A stretch of DNA of 64,000 nt from NCBI RefSeq assembly GCF_001552595.1, contig NZ_BCRM01000001.1, forward strand, positions 124,001 through 188,000, in the 5' to 3' direction. Position 1 is the first letter of the stretch. Each line of letters begins with the position of its first letter. The notes beneath the pieces are model-generated. The model saw only the letters and a list, made by a program, of their open reading frames with translations, had not been told where the DNA came from and ran no database searches. The position numbers were made by a program, and so were the translations under genes. Of this stretch, positions 34,897 to 43,084 are shown piece by piece. This DNA is from Rhodococcus erythropolis NBRC 15567. Lineage in GTDB: Bacteria > Actinomycetota > Actinomycetes > Mycobacteriales > Mycobacteriaceae.

Positions 34897-34999
34897 CTCT
34901 CGTAGAACACCGGGACAACTTCGAGTGAAATTCGGTCGACCTCGGGCACCCTCATTCCCAGTCCCTGCGCCTAAATACGACGATCCACGGAGTTACCCC

Positions 35000-36634
35000 A
35001 TGAGAGAGAAAACCCGTCCACGTCGCGCGGGTGCTGCTGCCGCGTGGTCGGCCACTGGTGGTTTGGTCGAACGGCCGGGATTGATTCCGGGTGCACCCGA
35101 GATCTGGGTCTACGCAGACAAGTTCTCCTACTTCGCCGGCGATACCGTCTCGGTGCGGGTCCACACCACCGCTGACGAATACGACATCGAGGTGGTCCGT
35201 GACGGCGCGCGCCCACAGAGCATCGTCAAGTACATCGGGCTACCAGGAAAACAACAGTCGACGCCCGACGACGCCTATGCGACCGGGTGTGATTGGTCGG
35301 AATCCGTTGCCTTCACCGTTGCACCGAATTGGGCTTCGGGGATGTACCTGATCCTGGTTCGAATGCGCCACGAAGGTGTGGTCGTCGAACGTGAGGGCTT
35401 CTTCATTGTCAAGGCACGTGAACCCGAGCACGCTGACATGGTCCTCATCCACACCACGAGCACGATGTTGGCCTACAACGACTGGGGCGGAGCCAACAAT
35501 TTCCGTGGTGCCCCGGACGGTTTCGGCGACGTGGCGACACCGATTTCGTCGACGCAGCGTCCCATCGCGCGCGGGATGTTGCGCAAACCCGAAGGTGCAG
35601 CGCGAAACATTCACACCGATATGCCGGGAATCGGATGGGTTCCGCGGCACCCGCCGTACGAATGGGCCTGGGTGAACGGATACTCGCGCCATCACGCCGA
35701 CGCATTCTGGGCGACGTACGAACGCCCGTTCACGGTGTGGGCGGAGGAGCAAGCGTTTCTCGTACACCACATCACCCAGCACGACCTACATGAGGATCCT
35801 TCAGCGCTGCGCGGATATTCGTGTGCAGTCGTCGTCGGTCACGACGAGTACTGGTCGTGGGAAATGCGTGATCGTCTCGACGCATTTGTCGAAGGAGGAG
35901 GCGGCCTGGCGCGATTCGGCGGGAACTTCCTGTGGCAGGTACGCATCGAAGGTGACGCGCAGATTTGTTACAAGAACCCCTTCGGCGATCCCATACGAGA
36001 AGTAGACCCCACCCGCGTCACCACGGCATGGGATTCCCCCGAGATTGATCGGCCGGGCGCGTGGACGATGGGTTTGACTGCGATGGCGGGGGTGTACAAC
36101 CGTTACGGTGCAACAGCTCCGAGGTCATCCGGCGGCTTTACCGTATACCGGCCCGATCATTGGGCATTGAACGGAACCGACCTGTATTACGGTGACAACT
36201 TCGGAATCGCGCCGGTCTGTATTGCTGCTTTCGCAATGGACGGTGCGGACTACACGTTCAGGAAGGGTCTGCCGTACGCCACCGGTGTCGACGGTGCACC
36301 AGAGGATCTGGAAATCATCGCAATGGCGCCGGCAGTTTCGGGGTCACGGGACAACTGGAACGGCACCGCTCCGATTGGTGCGCCCCTCGCCGAGGTGTCG
36401 GGAATCTTCGAAAGTGCCTATGGGAGAGAACTCCCCGAGCATCTGCGCGAGTTCGAATACGGTTCGGGAATGGTGGCGACACATCGGCGCGGTCTCGGAA
36501 CCGTTTTCAATGCCGGGACGACCGAGTGGGTCAGTGGACTGATTCACCGGGATCCTTTCACCGAACGAATAACCGCAAACGTGCTGAATCTGTTTGCTGC
36601 GCAACTGTCGAGTTTCACTGAGGAGCCAGACTGA
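35000..36634 (+). CDS. N,N-dimethylformamidase beta-subunit-like protein
   Basis: 544 residues from the ATG with GGAG seven bases upstream. After an N-terminal beta domain (IWVYADKFSYFAGDTVSVRV onward) comes the large C-terminal domain of the DmfA2 type: LIHTTSTMLAYNDWGGANN, FLVHHITQHDLHE, VVVGHDEYWSWEMRDRLDAF, GGGLARFGGNFLWQVR, then GTVFNAGTTEWVSGL near the end. The Tyr-Glu-rich metal site of dimethylformamidase is expected in the GHDEYWS region. It is shorter than the Paracoccus/Alcaligenes large subunit as I recall it, and no small-subunit gene is adjacent. Hydrolysis of some C-N bond is inferred; the substrate is unknown. Confidence 0.82.
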   Translation: MREKTRPRRAGAAAAWSATGGLVERPGLIPGAPEIWVYADKFSYFAGDTVSVRVHTTADEYDIEVVRDGARPQSIVKYIGLPGKQQSTPDDAYATGCDWSESVAFTVAPNWASGMYLILVRMRHEGVVVEREGFFIVKAREPEHADMVLIHTTSTMLAYNDWGGANNFRGAPDGFGDVATPISSTQRPIARGMLRKPEGAARNIHTDMPGIGWVPRHPPYEWAWVNGYSRHHADAFWATYERPFTVWAEEQAFLVHHITQHDLHEDPSALRGYSCAVVVGHDEYWSWEMRDRLDAFVEGGGGLARFGGNFLWQVRIEGDAQICYKNPFGDPIREVDPTRVTTAWDSPEIDRPGAWTMGLTAMAGVYNRYGATAPRSSGGFTVYRPDHWALNGTDLYYGDNFGIAPVCIAAFAMDGADYTFRKGLPYATGVDGAPEDLEIIAMAPAVSGSRDNWNGTAPIGAPLAEVSGIFESAYGRELPEHLREFEYGSGMVATHRRGLGTVFNAGTTEWVSGLIHRDPFTERITANVLNLFAAQLSSFTEEPD

Positions 36635-36687
36635 CGGCGGCGACCAGCGGTAGAGTTTGTTGCCCGAGGATGATGGCCGAAAGAGGA

Positions 36688-36709
36688 TCCATACGTACGT
36701 ATGTATGGA
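36688..36709. terminator. Hairpin after the dimethylformamidase-like gene
   Basis: TCCATAC and GTATGGA form a 7-bp stem with an 8-nt loop, and an overlapping 14-bp palindrome CATACGTACGTATG is also present. It lies 53 bp beyond the stop between convergent genes. It could be a terminator or a protein site. Confidence 0.45.
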
Positions 36710-36811
36710 GATACTAAATCGACTTGACCAGGGTTTTTAATCCAAACTACCGTAGTCTTCGCCGTTCAGTTGGATGACGGGTGGGTGTGGGGAGCTGCCG
36801 AACTTCGACAG

Positions 36812-36847
36812 TCACGTGCGGATCTCCACGATCAGATCCGCACGTGA
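36812..36847. terminator. Terminator hairpin overlapping the kinase stop codon
   Basis: A 14-bp perfect stem (TCACGTGCGGATCT / AGATCCGCACGTGA) with an 8-nt loop. One arm contains the TGA stop of the minus-strand kinase gene, so the last codons are part of the terminator. Confidence 0.8.
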
Positions 36848-37453
36848 CCTGGCCGCTGCGATTACGTCGGCGTTCGGTTGATCCACCCGTCTCACCCAGT
36901 CCGCGGCCGCTTCGGAACTCCTCCCGAAGCGGCTGTGGCGTTTCACCAACCGCTGTGTGCGTGTCGCCTCCGGAACCTCGAGGTACCAGACGGTGTCGAT
37001 CGCCGCTCGTACTTGTGGCCAGCTGCCGTCTGGTAGGAGGAGGTAGTTTCCCTCGGTGACGATCAATGGCGTTCGAGGCTCGACAGCGGTTGCGCTGCCG
37101 ATTGATTCGTCGATCTCGCGATCGAAGGCGGGCGCGTACACAATGGAGTCTTCGGATCGGAGGCGGTGTAGAAGCGCCGCGTATCCGTCGGCGTCGAAAG
37201 TTTCCGGAGCGCCTTTTTGTCCACGCCTGCCGAGTCGGTCGAGTTCCCGATTGGCAAGGTGGAAGCCGTCCATCTCGACGACGGTGCACAGTGAGTCCAG
37301 TTTCTGCGCAATTGCCTGTGAAGCCGTCGATTTCCCGGCTCCAGGGGCTCCCGCGATGCCGAGAATGTATCGGCCGTTGTCGGTGATCAGTGAAGCGGCG
37401 CGTGAGGCAAGTTGATCGAGCGTCAGCGAGACGGTCGGCGGTGAGGTTCTCAC
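36812..37453 (-). CDS. Nucleoside/nucleotide kinase family protein (uridine kinase/PRK-like P-loop)
   Basis: 213 residues from a GTG. The Walker A motif is GIAGAPGAGKSTASQAIA, followed by VVEMDGFHLANREL, KGAPETFDADGYAALLHRL, and IVTEGNYLLLPDGSW with the Walker-B-like acidic residue. The C-terminal VPEATRTQRLVKRH is the lid. This is the pantothenate-kinase/phosphoribulokinase fold subgroup often annotated as fructose- or nucleoside-kinase-like; the substrate is probably a sugar or nucleoside but unproven. It is alone on its strand, facing the dimethylformamidase-like gene. Confidence 0.85.
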   Translation of the reverse strand: MRTSPPTVSLTLDQLASRAASLITDNGRYILGIAGAPGAGKSTASQAIAQKLDSLCTVVEMDGFHLANRELDRLGRRGQKGAPETFDADGYAALLHRLRSEDSIVYAPAFDREIDESIGSATAVEPRTPLIVTEGNYLLLPDGSWPQVRAAIDTVWYLEVPEATRTQRLVKRHSRFGRSSEAAADWVRRVDQPNADVIAAARSRADLIVEIRT

Positions 37454-37576
37454 TTGTTGCTCCGATCAGTCCGAGGTCCGGTGGATCGAGGGTACGCCGG
37501 AGGTCTTCAACCGTTGACAGTCTGAATGGACTGTGAAACTGTGAGCCATGCCACTCGAGAGGCTGGAGGTGTGACC

Positions 37577-38170
37577 GTGACCCTGCGTGACGCGCAGCGC
37601 GAAGCCACGCGCCACCGGATTCTCGATGCGGCAACGGATTTACTGATAGCGGACGGGTATTCGTCGTTGACGACGCAGTCGGTTCAAACGGCTGCCGGAG
37701 TCAGTCGGGGCGCTCTCCTGCACCACTTTCCGAATATGCAGGAGCTCACTGCCGCGTTGGTGTCGAATATCGTCGTGCGGAACGAGGCGGCGGTGAGGTC
37801 GGCGATGTCTCGACAAGACCCGTCGGTGGATACGATCGAGAACTCGATCTCCGCTTTGTATTCGGCGTTGACTCAGCCGCCGTTCCAAGCGGAACTCGAA
37901 CTGTGGTCGGCGGCTCGGACGGATCCGGTGTTGGCGGAGGTTCTCCGCGAATCGGAGCGCGTCGCCGGGCGGGATTTGCAGCGAGTTGTCCATGACGCGT
38001 TCGGGCCTGAAATTGTTGCTTCCGAGAACTATTCGCAAATTGCAGATCTAACCGTGCTGATGCTCCGTGGTTTGGCGTTGTCCCGGGCGGTACACAAGAG
38101 CGATGCCTCTGCGCGTCGTTCGATCAGTCAATGGGCGGGCGTCGTTCGCCTGCTGCTCACCCAGAACTAG
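37577..38170 (+). CDS. TetR family transcriptional regulator
   Basis: 197 residues. The start is the second of two GTG codons six bases apart: GGAGGT lies six bases before it but touches the first. The helix-turn-helix reads GYSSLTTQSVQTAAGVSRGA then LLHHFPNMQELTAAL (about 30-60). The C-terminal domain (ALTQPPFQAELELWSAARTD) is of the type seen beside acyl-CoA genes. The crotonase gene starts 42 bp downstream, so it probably controls the crotonase-ligase pair. Confidence 0.9.
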   Translation: MTLRDAQREATRHRILDAATDLLIADGYSSLTTQSVQTAAGVSRGALLHHFPNMQELTAALVSNIVVRNEAAVRSAMSRQDPSVDTIENSISALYSALTQPPFQAELELWSAARTDPVLAEVLRESERVAGRDLQRVVHDAFGPEIVASENYSQIADLTVLMLRGLALSRAVHKSDASARRSISQWAGVVRLLLTQN

Positions 38171-38212
38171 CGCAACTCGTTTCGTTCGAGATGCGCTCGA
38201 TCGACAGGACCG

Positions 38213-39094
38213 ATGATGACAGATTTTGCGACCCTGAAATACGAGACCTCTGGTGGTAAGGCGTACATCACCCTGAACCGCCCCGATCGGCTCAACGCAA
38301 TCGACGATCGGATGCCGTCGGACATCCGAAATGCAGTTGCGGCGGCCAATGACGACGACGACGTTCGCGTGATCATCTTGCAAGGCGCAGGCAAGGCGTT
38401 TTGCGCCGGGTACGACCTCAAGAAGTTCGCCGAAGGAGATCTCGACGGAAAGTGGAATCAAGGCCCGGTGTGGGACCCCATCAAGGACTTTCGGGGCATG
38501 AAGCAGAACACCGATGACTTCTTCACCCTCTGGCGATCGCTCAAGCCGACCATCTGCAAAGTTCAGGGTCATGCAGTCGCAGGCGGAAGCGATATTGCGC
38601 TGTCTTGCGACATGCTGATCATGGCTGACGACGCCCGCATCGGATACCCGCCTGCTCGCGTCTGGGGTTGCCCGACCACAGCTATGTGGGTGTACCGCCT
38701 CGGGGCGCAACGCGCCAAGCGAATGTTGTTGACGGGAGACACCATTGACGGTGTCACCGCCGCCGATTGGGGATTGGCGCTCGAATCGGTGCCGGCCGAC
38801 GAACTGGACGCTGCGGTGGAGGCGTTGGCGGATCGCATCGCCGGTGTCCCGCTCAATCAATTGGCAATGCAGAAGATGATGATCAATCAGGCGTACGACA
38901 ACATGGGGTTGCAGGGCACCCAGGTGCTGGCAACCCTGTTCGACGGAATTACGCGTCACTCGCCGGAAGGGCGCTGGTTCAAGGATTTTGCCGAACGCGA
39001 CGGATTTCACGCCGCGGTGCAGTACCGCGATTCCGGCCGCAAGATTCCAGACGGAGGCGGGCCGCTCCCCGAATCCGACACCCCTTCACGATAG
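38213..39094 (+). CDS. Enoyl-CoA hydratase/isomerase (crotonase) family protein
   Basis: 293 residues. The CoA-binding start AYITLNRPDRLNAID, the first oxyanion-hole segment GAGKAFCAGYDLKKFAEGD, and the second HAVAGGSDIALSCDMLIMAD are typical. At the hydratase Glu positions the sequence reads ARIGYPPARVWGCPTTAMW, so the usual E-x-x-x-G-x-x-P-E-x-G pair is not conserved; hydration of a simple 2-enoyl-CoA is therefore doubtful, and another crotonase chemistry (isomerase, lyase, dehalogenase-like) is possible. The acyl-CoA ligase gene follows 14 bp downstream. Confidence 0.9.
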   Translation: MMTDFATLKYETSGGKAYITLNRPDRLNAIDDRMPSDIRNAVAAANDDDDVRVIILQGAGKAFCAGYDLKKFAEGDLDGKWNQGPVWDPIKDFRGMKQNTDDFFTLWRSLKPTICKVQGHAVAGGSDIALSCDMLIMADDARIGYPPARVWGCPTTAMWVYRLGAQRAKRMLLTGDTIDGVTAADWGLALESVPADELDAAVEALADRIAGVPLNQLAMQKMMINQAYDNMGLQGTQVLATLFDGITRHSPEGRWFKDFAERDGFHAAVQYRDSGRKIPDGGGPLPESDTPSR

Positions 39095-39108
39095 AAAGTG
39101 GATGTGAG

Positions 39109-40752
39109 ATGAGCAGTGTTCTCGAAACGTCGTACTTCCCCGCGGACGTGTCGGACCCGATAGTGGAACAAACGGTCGGCGGGCTGCTCCGAGAGTGCGC
39201 CGCGGACTCGCCGAACCTGGTTGCTATCCGAGAAGTAGTTCCGGCGCAATCGCATTCGTTGTCCGGTGCCTCCGAGACGGATCGCACCTGGACCTTTGCG
39301 GAACTCCTGGGTGAAGCGGAGGGGTGCGCGCACTACCTCTTGTCGCAGTTCGACCGCGGCGACCGGATAACGGTCTGGGCTCCGAACATTCCGGAGTGGA
39401 TGATTCTGCAGTACGGCGCCGCGCTTGCCGGAATGGTTCTGGTGACTGCCAATCCGGCATTGGGTGCGGAGGAATTGGCGTACGTCCTGTCGCAGTCCCA
39501 GTCCCGCGGGCTCTTCCACACCGGAAAGTTCCGCGGCGGCGACATGGCAGCGGTGGCATCCGAGGCGATTTCGATTGCGGGAGCAGAAGTTCTGGCAGTG
39601 AACTTCGAGGACTGGGATCGTCAGGTTCGAGGTTGGGCCGGCGAACGGGGCGCACTGCCGGAAGTCTCTCCTGACGACAATGCGCAGATCCAGTACACGT
39701 CGGGAACCACCGGAGTTCCCAAAGGTGCGCTGCTGCATCACCGAGGACTGGTCAACAATGCCGATTTCGTCAGTCGGAGAGGTCAATTCCCCGAACGGGG
39801 TTCGGTGGTCTCGGCGATGCCGCTCTTTCACACCGCTGGGTGCGGCATCCTGGTCCTCGGCGCCGCACAGCGAAGAATGTCCATCGGTCTGATCCAGTAT
39901 TTCGATCCGACTGCGGTTCTCGATGCGGCGGAACGCTTTCGGGCCGACGTGGTCAGTGGAGTTCCGACGATGCTGATCGCGATGATCAACGACGCCAGCT
40001 TCGCGAGCCGCGATTTCTCGGCCTGTTCGGTGGTCGTGTCGGGTGGGTCGTCGGTCCCGCCCGAACTCGTGAGCACGGTGGAATCGGCCTTCGGTGCGGG
40101 GTTCAGCATCGTCTACGGACAAACCGAGGCGAGCCCCGTGATCACGCAGACCAGCCCCGCCGACACCCCTGAAGACAAATCGGAGACGGTCGGTCTCGCG
40201 TTGCCGCAGGTCGAGGTGAAGATTTCCGACGTGGTGACCGGGGACAGCGTGCCACTCGGCGAACAAGGTGAGATCTGCGCGCGCGGGTACCTCGTCATGA
40301 CCGAATACTTCCGCAACCCGGAGGCTTCGGCCGCCACCGTGGACAAGGACGGTTGGTTGCATACCGGCGACTTGGGGACGATGGATCACCGTGGATACGT
40401 CCGGGTGACCGGCCGGCTCAAGGACATGATCATCCGCGGCGGGGAGAACATCTATCCGCGAGAGGTCGAGTCCGTGATCTTCACGCATCCGAAGATCCTC
40501 GATGTGGCGGTCGTGGGTGTGCCCGACGAGGTGTGGGGCGAGCGGGTGGTTGCCGTCATCAGGTGGAAAGACGAGTCCGACCAGCCGACCGCAGCCGAAC
40601 TGGTCGAGTTCTGCACCGAGCGACTGGCACGCCACAAAGCACCCAAGGAGTGGTTCAGTGCAGAAGCATTTCCTCTGACCGGCTCGGGCAAGATTCAGAA
40701 ATATCGAATTGCAAGCCTGGTCGGCGAGGGCGCCTACGGCGTCGTCAGCTGA
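39109..40752 (+). CDS. Acyl-CoA synthetase (AMP-forming)
   Basis: 547 residues from the ATG just after the crotonase gene; the open frame before it overlaps that gene and has no ligase features. Motifs: IQYTSGTTGVPKGALLHHRG (P-loop), IVYGQTEASPV, GWLHTGDLGTMDHRGYV, GRLKDMIIRGGENIYPREVE, and the catalytic Lys in PLTGSGKIQKYRI. Of the FadD/feruloyl-CoA-synthetase-like class. With the crotonase it would activate and then modify one carboxylic acid. It ends just before a hairpin terminator. Confidence 0.94.
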   Translation: MSSVLETSYFPADVSDPIVEQTVGGLLRECAADSPNLVAIREVVPAQSHSLSGASETDRTWTFAELLGEAEGCAHYLLSQFDRGDRITVWAPNIPEWMILQYGAALAGMVLVTANPALGAEELAYVLSQSQSRGLFHTGKFRGGDMAAVASEAISIAGAEVLAVNFEDWDRQVRGWAGERGALPEVSPDDNAQIQYTSGTTGVPKGALLHHRGLVNNADFVSRRGQFPERGSVVSAMPLFHTAGCGILVLGAAQRRMSIGLIQYFDPTAVLDAAERFRADVVSGVPTMLIAMINDASFASRDFSACSVVVSGGSSVPPELVSTVESAFGAGFSIVYGQTEASPVITQTSPADTPEDKSETVGLALPQVEVKISDVVTGDSVPLGEQGEICARGYLVMTEYFRNPEASAATVDKDGWLHTGDLGTMDHRGYVRVTGRLKDMIIRGGENIYPREVESVIFTHPKILDVAVVGVPDEVWGERVVAVIRWKDESDQPTAAELVEFCTERLARHKAPKEWFSAEAFPLTGSGKIQKYRIASLVGEGAYGVVS

Positions 40753-40764
40753 CCCGAGCGCATA

Positions 40765-40816
40765 GCACGTCGGAGCGATTCTGTCTGGGTTATCCCCGTA
40801 AATCGCTCCGATGTGC
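40765..40816 (+). terminator. Hairpin terminator after the acyl-CoA synthetase
   Basis: A 16-bp stem (GCACGTCGGAGCGATT / AATCGCTCCGATGTGC) with one G-T pair and a 20-nt loop, followed by CCTGTTTA. Its right arm covers an ATG at 40811 that might otherwise be taken as the start of the next gene. Confidence 0.7.
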
Positions 40817-40834
40817 CCTGTTTATCCTGGTGGC

Positions 40835-42388
40835 GTGAGTTCAACCTTCGGTGAAACCGGACATAAAGCCACCTCCAGCCGCATTCGCGCCACAGCCTTT
40901 GCGTCGAAGGTGATGGCCGCGTCCGACGCTGTGAAGTTCATTCACCCCGGCGACACGGTCGCGATCAGCGGTTTCGCAAGCGCCGGTACTCCCAAGGTGA
41001 TCATTCCGGCACTGGCCGAGCGCATTCACCACACCCGCGGCAACGGATCGAACTTCACGATCAATCTCCTGACCGGTGCTTCGGTGTCCACCGAGACCGA
41101 AAGGCTGCTCGCCGAGGTCGACGGAATCGCGCTGCGTATGCCGTATCAGTCCGAGGCCACCGCGCGTCGCCGCATCAACGACGGTCGCATGGACTACGTC
41201 GACATCCATCTCTCCCACGTTGCTCAGCAGGTGTGGGAGGGCTACTACGGCAACGTCGACGTCGCGGTCGTCGAAGTCGCCGGTATCACCGAATCAGGTG
41301 AACTGATTCCCTCCGCGTCGATCGGCAATAACAAGACGTGGCTCGACGTCGCAGACAAGGTCATTCTCGAAGTCAACTCCTGGGTGCCCGAGGCGATGGA
41401 AGGCATCCACGACGTCTACTACGGCACCGCGTTGCCGCCGCATCGCAAGCCTCTCGAGATCACCCGCGTCGAAGACCGGATCGGCCAGACGACATTCCGA
41501 GTGGATCCCGCGAAGGTTGTGGCCGTTGTCGAGACCGACTGCCGAGACAGCGCGAGCCCTCTCACTGCACCCGACGCCGTCAGTGAGGCGATCGCCGGCC
41601 ACGTCCTGGAATTCTTCGACTTCGAGGTGCGCGCCGGACGGATGCCGGCGGATACCTTGCTTCCGCTGCAGGCAGGCATCGGCAATGTTGCCAACGCGGT
41701 GCTCGGCGGTCTCGATCGGGGGCCGTACCGCGGCCTGACCTGCTACTCCGAGGTCATCCAGGACGGGATGCTCAAGCTGATCAAGGACGGAACCGTCGCG
41801 CATGCGTCGTCGACGGCTTTGGCGCTCACCGACGAGGGCATCGAAGAACTGACCGCGAACATCGACTTCTACCGCAACCACATCACGCTCCGTCCGCAGG
41901 AAATCAGCAACCACCCAGAGGTGGTGCGCAGACTCGGAATCATCGCCATGAACGGCATGCTCGAGGCCGACATCTACGGCAACGTGAACTCGACGCACGT
42001 CATGGGGACGAAGATCATGAACGGAATCGGCGGCTCGGGAGACTTCGCTCGTAACGGCTACGTGTCCATGTTCCTGAGCCCGTCGACGGCCCGCGGGGGT
42101 GAGATCTCGGCGATCGTTCCGATGGTTCCGCACGTCGACCACACCGAGCACGACACTCAGGTGTTGGTCACCGAGCAGGGGTTGGCCGATCTGCGCGGTC
42201 TGTCTCCGCGGCGACGCGCGCGCCTGATCGTCGACAACTGTGCTCACCCGGAGTTCCGGCCACTGCTCCGCGATTACATCGCTCGCGCCGACGCTCAGCC
42301 GGGCGCGGGGCAGACGCCGCACATCCTGGGCGAGGCATTCTCGTTCCATCAGCAGTACATCGACACGGGTTCGATGCGCTTGTCCTGA
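40835..42388 (+). CDS. Acetyl-CoA hydrolase/transferase family (class I CoA-transferase)
   Basis: 517 residues. Family features are FIHPGDTVAISGFASAGTPK at the start, the CoA-binding LLPLQAGIGNVANAVLGGL, and the segment ADIYGNVNSTHVMGTKIMNG followed by GSGDFARNGYVSMFL; the C-terminal VTEQGLADLRGLSPRRRARL is diagnostic of the Ach1/succinyl-CoA:acetate CoA-transferase group. The GTG is preferred because an ATG 24 bp upstream lies in the arm of the previous gene's terminator. It interconverts acetate and acyl-CoA using another CoA ester, saving ATP. A TetR gene follows. Confidence 0.92.
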   Translation: MSSTFGETGHKATSSRIRATAFASKVMAASDAVKFIHPGDTVAISGFASAGTPKVIIPALAERIHHTRGNGSNFTINLLTGASVSTETERLLAEVDGIALRMPYQSEATARRRINDGRMDYVDIHLSHVAQQVWEGYYGNVDVAVVEVAGITESGELIPSASIGNNKTWLDVADKVILEVNSWVPEAMEGIHDVYYGTALPPHRKPLEITRVEDRIGQTTFRVDPAKVVAVVETDCRDSASPLTAPDAVSEAIAGHVLEFFDFEVRAGRMPADTLLPLQAGIGNVANAVLGGLDRGPYRGLTCYSEVIQDGMLKLIKDGTVAHASSTALALTDEGIEELTANIDFYRNHITLRPQEISNHPEVVRRLGIIAMNGMLEADIYGNVNSTHVMGTKIMNGIGGSGDFARNGYVSMFLSPSTARGGEISAIVPMVPHVDHTEHDTQVLVTEQGLADLRGLSPRRRARLIVDNCAHPEFRPLLRDYIARADAQPGAGQTPHILGEAFSFHQQYIDTGSMRLS

Positions 42389-42448
42389 CCTTCCGATCGG
42401 TGCTTGTACGATCTTCGGACGCCGAGCAAATCAGGAGTGAAGAGCGAC

Positions 42449-43084
42449 ATGGCTCGACCGTCGAAACCGTTGATCAGCCGAACCACCGCAGTTGCCGCAG
42501 CAATCTCGATTATCGATGCCGAGGGCTTGGACGCTTTCAGCCTTCCGCGTCTGGCTAAGTACCTCGACGTCAAAGCTCCGTCGTTGTATCACCATTTCTC
42601 CGACAAGAACGAGATTTTGACGGAGGTTGCGCGAGCAATCGTGTTCGAGACCAGGATTCCGCGTCAGCCCGCGTCAGGTGATTGGCAGGACTGGGTTGTC
42701 GCGTACGGCTTGAACTTTCGGGATGTGATTCTGCGTCACCGCAATGCCGCGCCGGTGATGTTGCAGTTTCTTCCGCGAGACCTCGTGACTGACATGTTCG
42801 AGGCTGCAGCAGATTACCTCGAGGGTTCGGGAGTTCCTGTGCGGCTGCATGTTCAGATCCTCGACGGCCTCGAGAAGCTGACCTTGGGTGTCACCCTCAC
42901 TGAGGCGATGAGGCCCGAGGCCAAGCGTTCCGCCGTTTTTGCCAACGTAGATCGAATTGCCCACCCGGTCCTCGACGCCGCGCTGAAGTCGAATCAACGT
43001 ACGCCCAGGCAGTTGTACGAACAGATGATGCGAAGTTTCCTCTACGGGGTTCTTCACGCCGACCAGGTGGATAACTCGATCTGA
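42449..43084 (+). CDS. TetR family transcriptional regulator (TetR_C-like)
   Basis: 211 residues; the ATG follows AGGAG by about a dozen bases. The helix-turn-helix is LDAFSLPRLAKYLDVKAP with SLYHHFSDKNEILTEVA, resembling tetracycline repressor itself (LYHHF). It lies 60 bp after the CoA-transferase and ends tail to tail, without a spacer, against the aromatic-acid transporter gene. It may regulate either; inverted repeats upstream of the transporter are candidate operators. Confidence 0.9.
   Translation: MARPSKPLISRTTAVAAAISIIDAEGLDAFSLPRLAKYLDVKAPSLYHHFSDKNEILTEVARAIVFETRIPRQPASGDWQDWVVAYGLNFRDVILRHRNAAPVMLQFLPRDLVTDMFEAAADYLEGSGVPVRLHVQILDGLEKLTLGVTLTEAMRPEAKRSAVFANVDRIAHPVLDAALKSNQRTPRQLYEQMMRSFLYGVLHADQVDNSI

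Noticed and set aside
36690-36703. Palindrome CATACGTACGTATG as an operator.
   Set aside because: It lies between two converging genes, where no promoter is expected, and overlaps a hairpin better explained as a terminator.
39007-40635. A 542-codon minus-strand open frame; similar long antisense frames at 12581-13957, 45005-46525 and 59327-60799.
   Set aside because: Each lies exactly opposite a gene with complete catalytic motifs and its own translation is Arg/His/Asp-rich without recognisable domains.
40811-40834. ATG at 40811 as start of the CoA-transferase.
   Set aside because: It lies in the right arm of a 16-bp terminator stem of the preceding gene; the GTG at 40835 is free of it.
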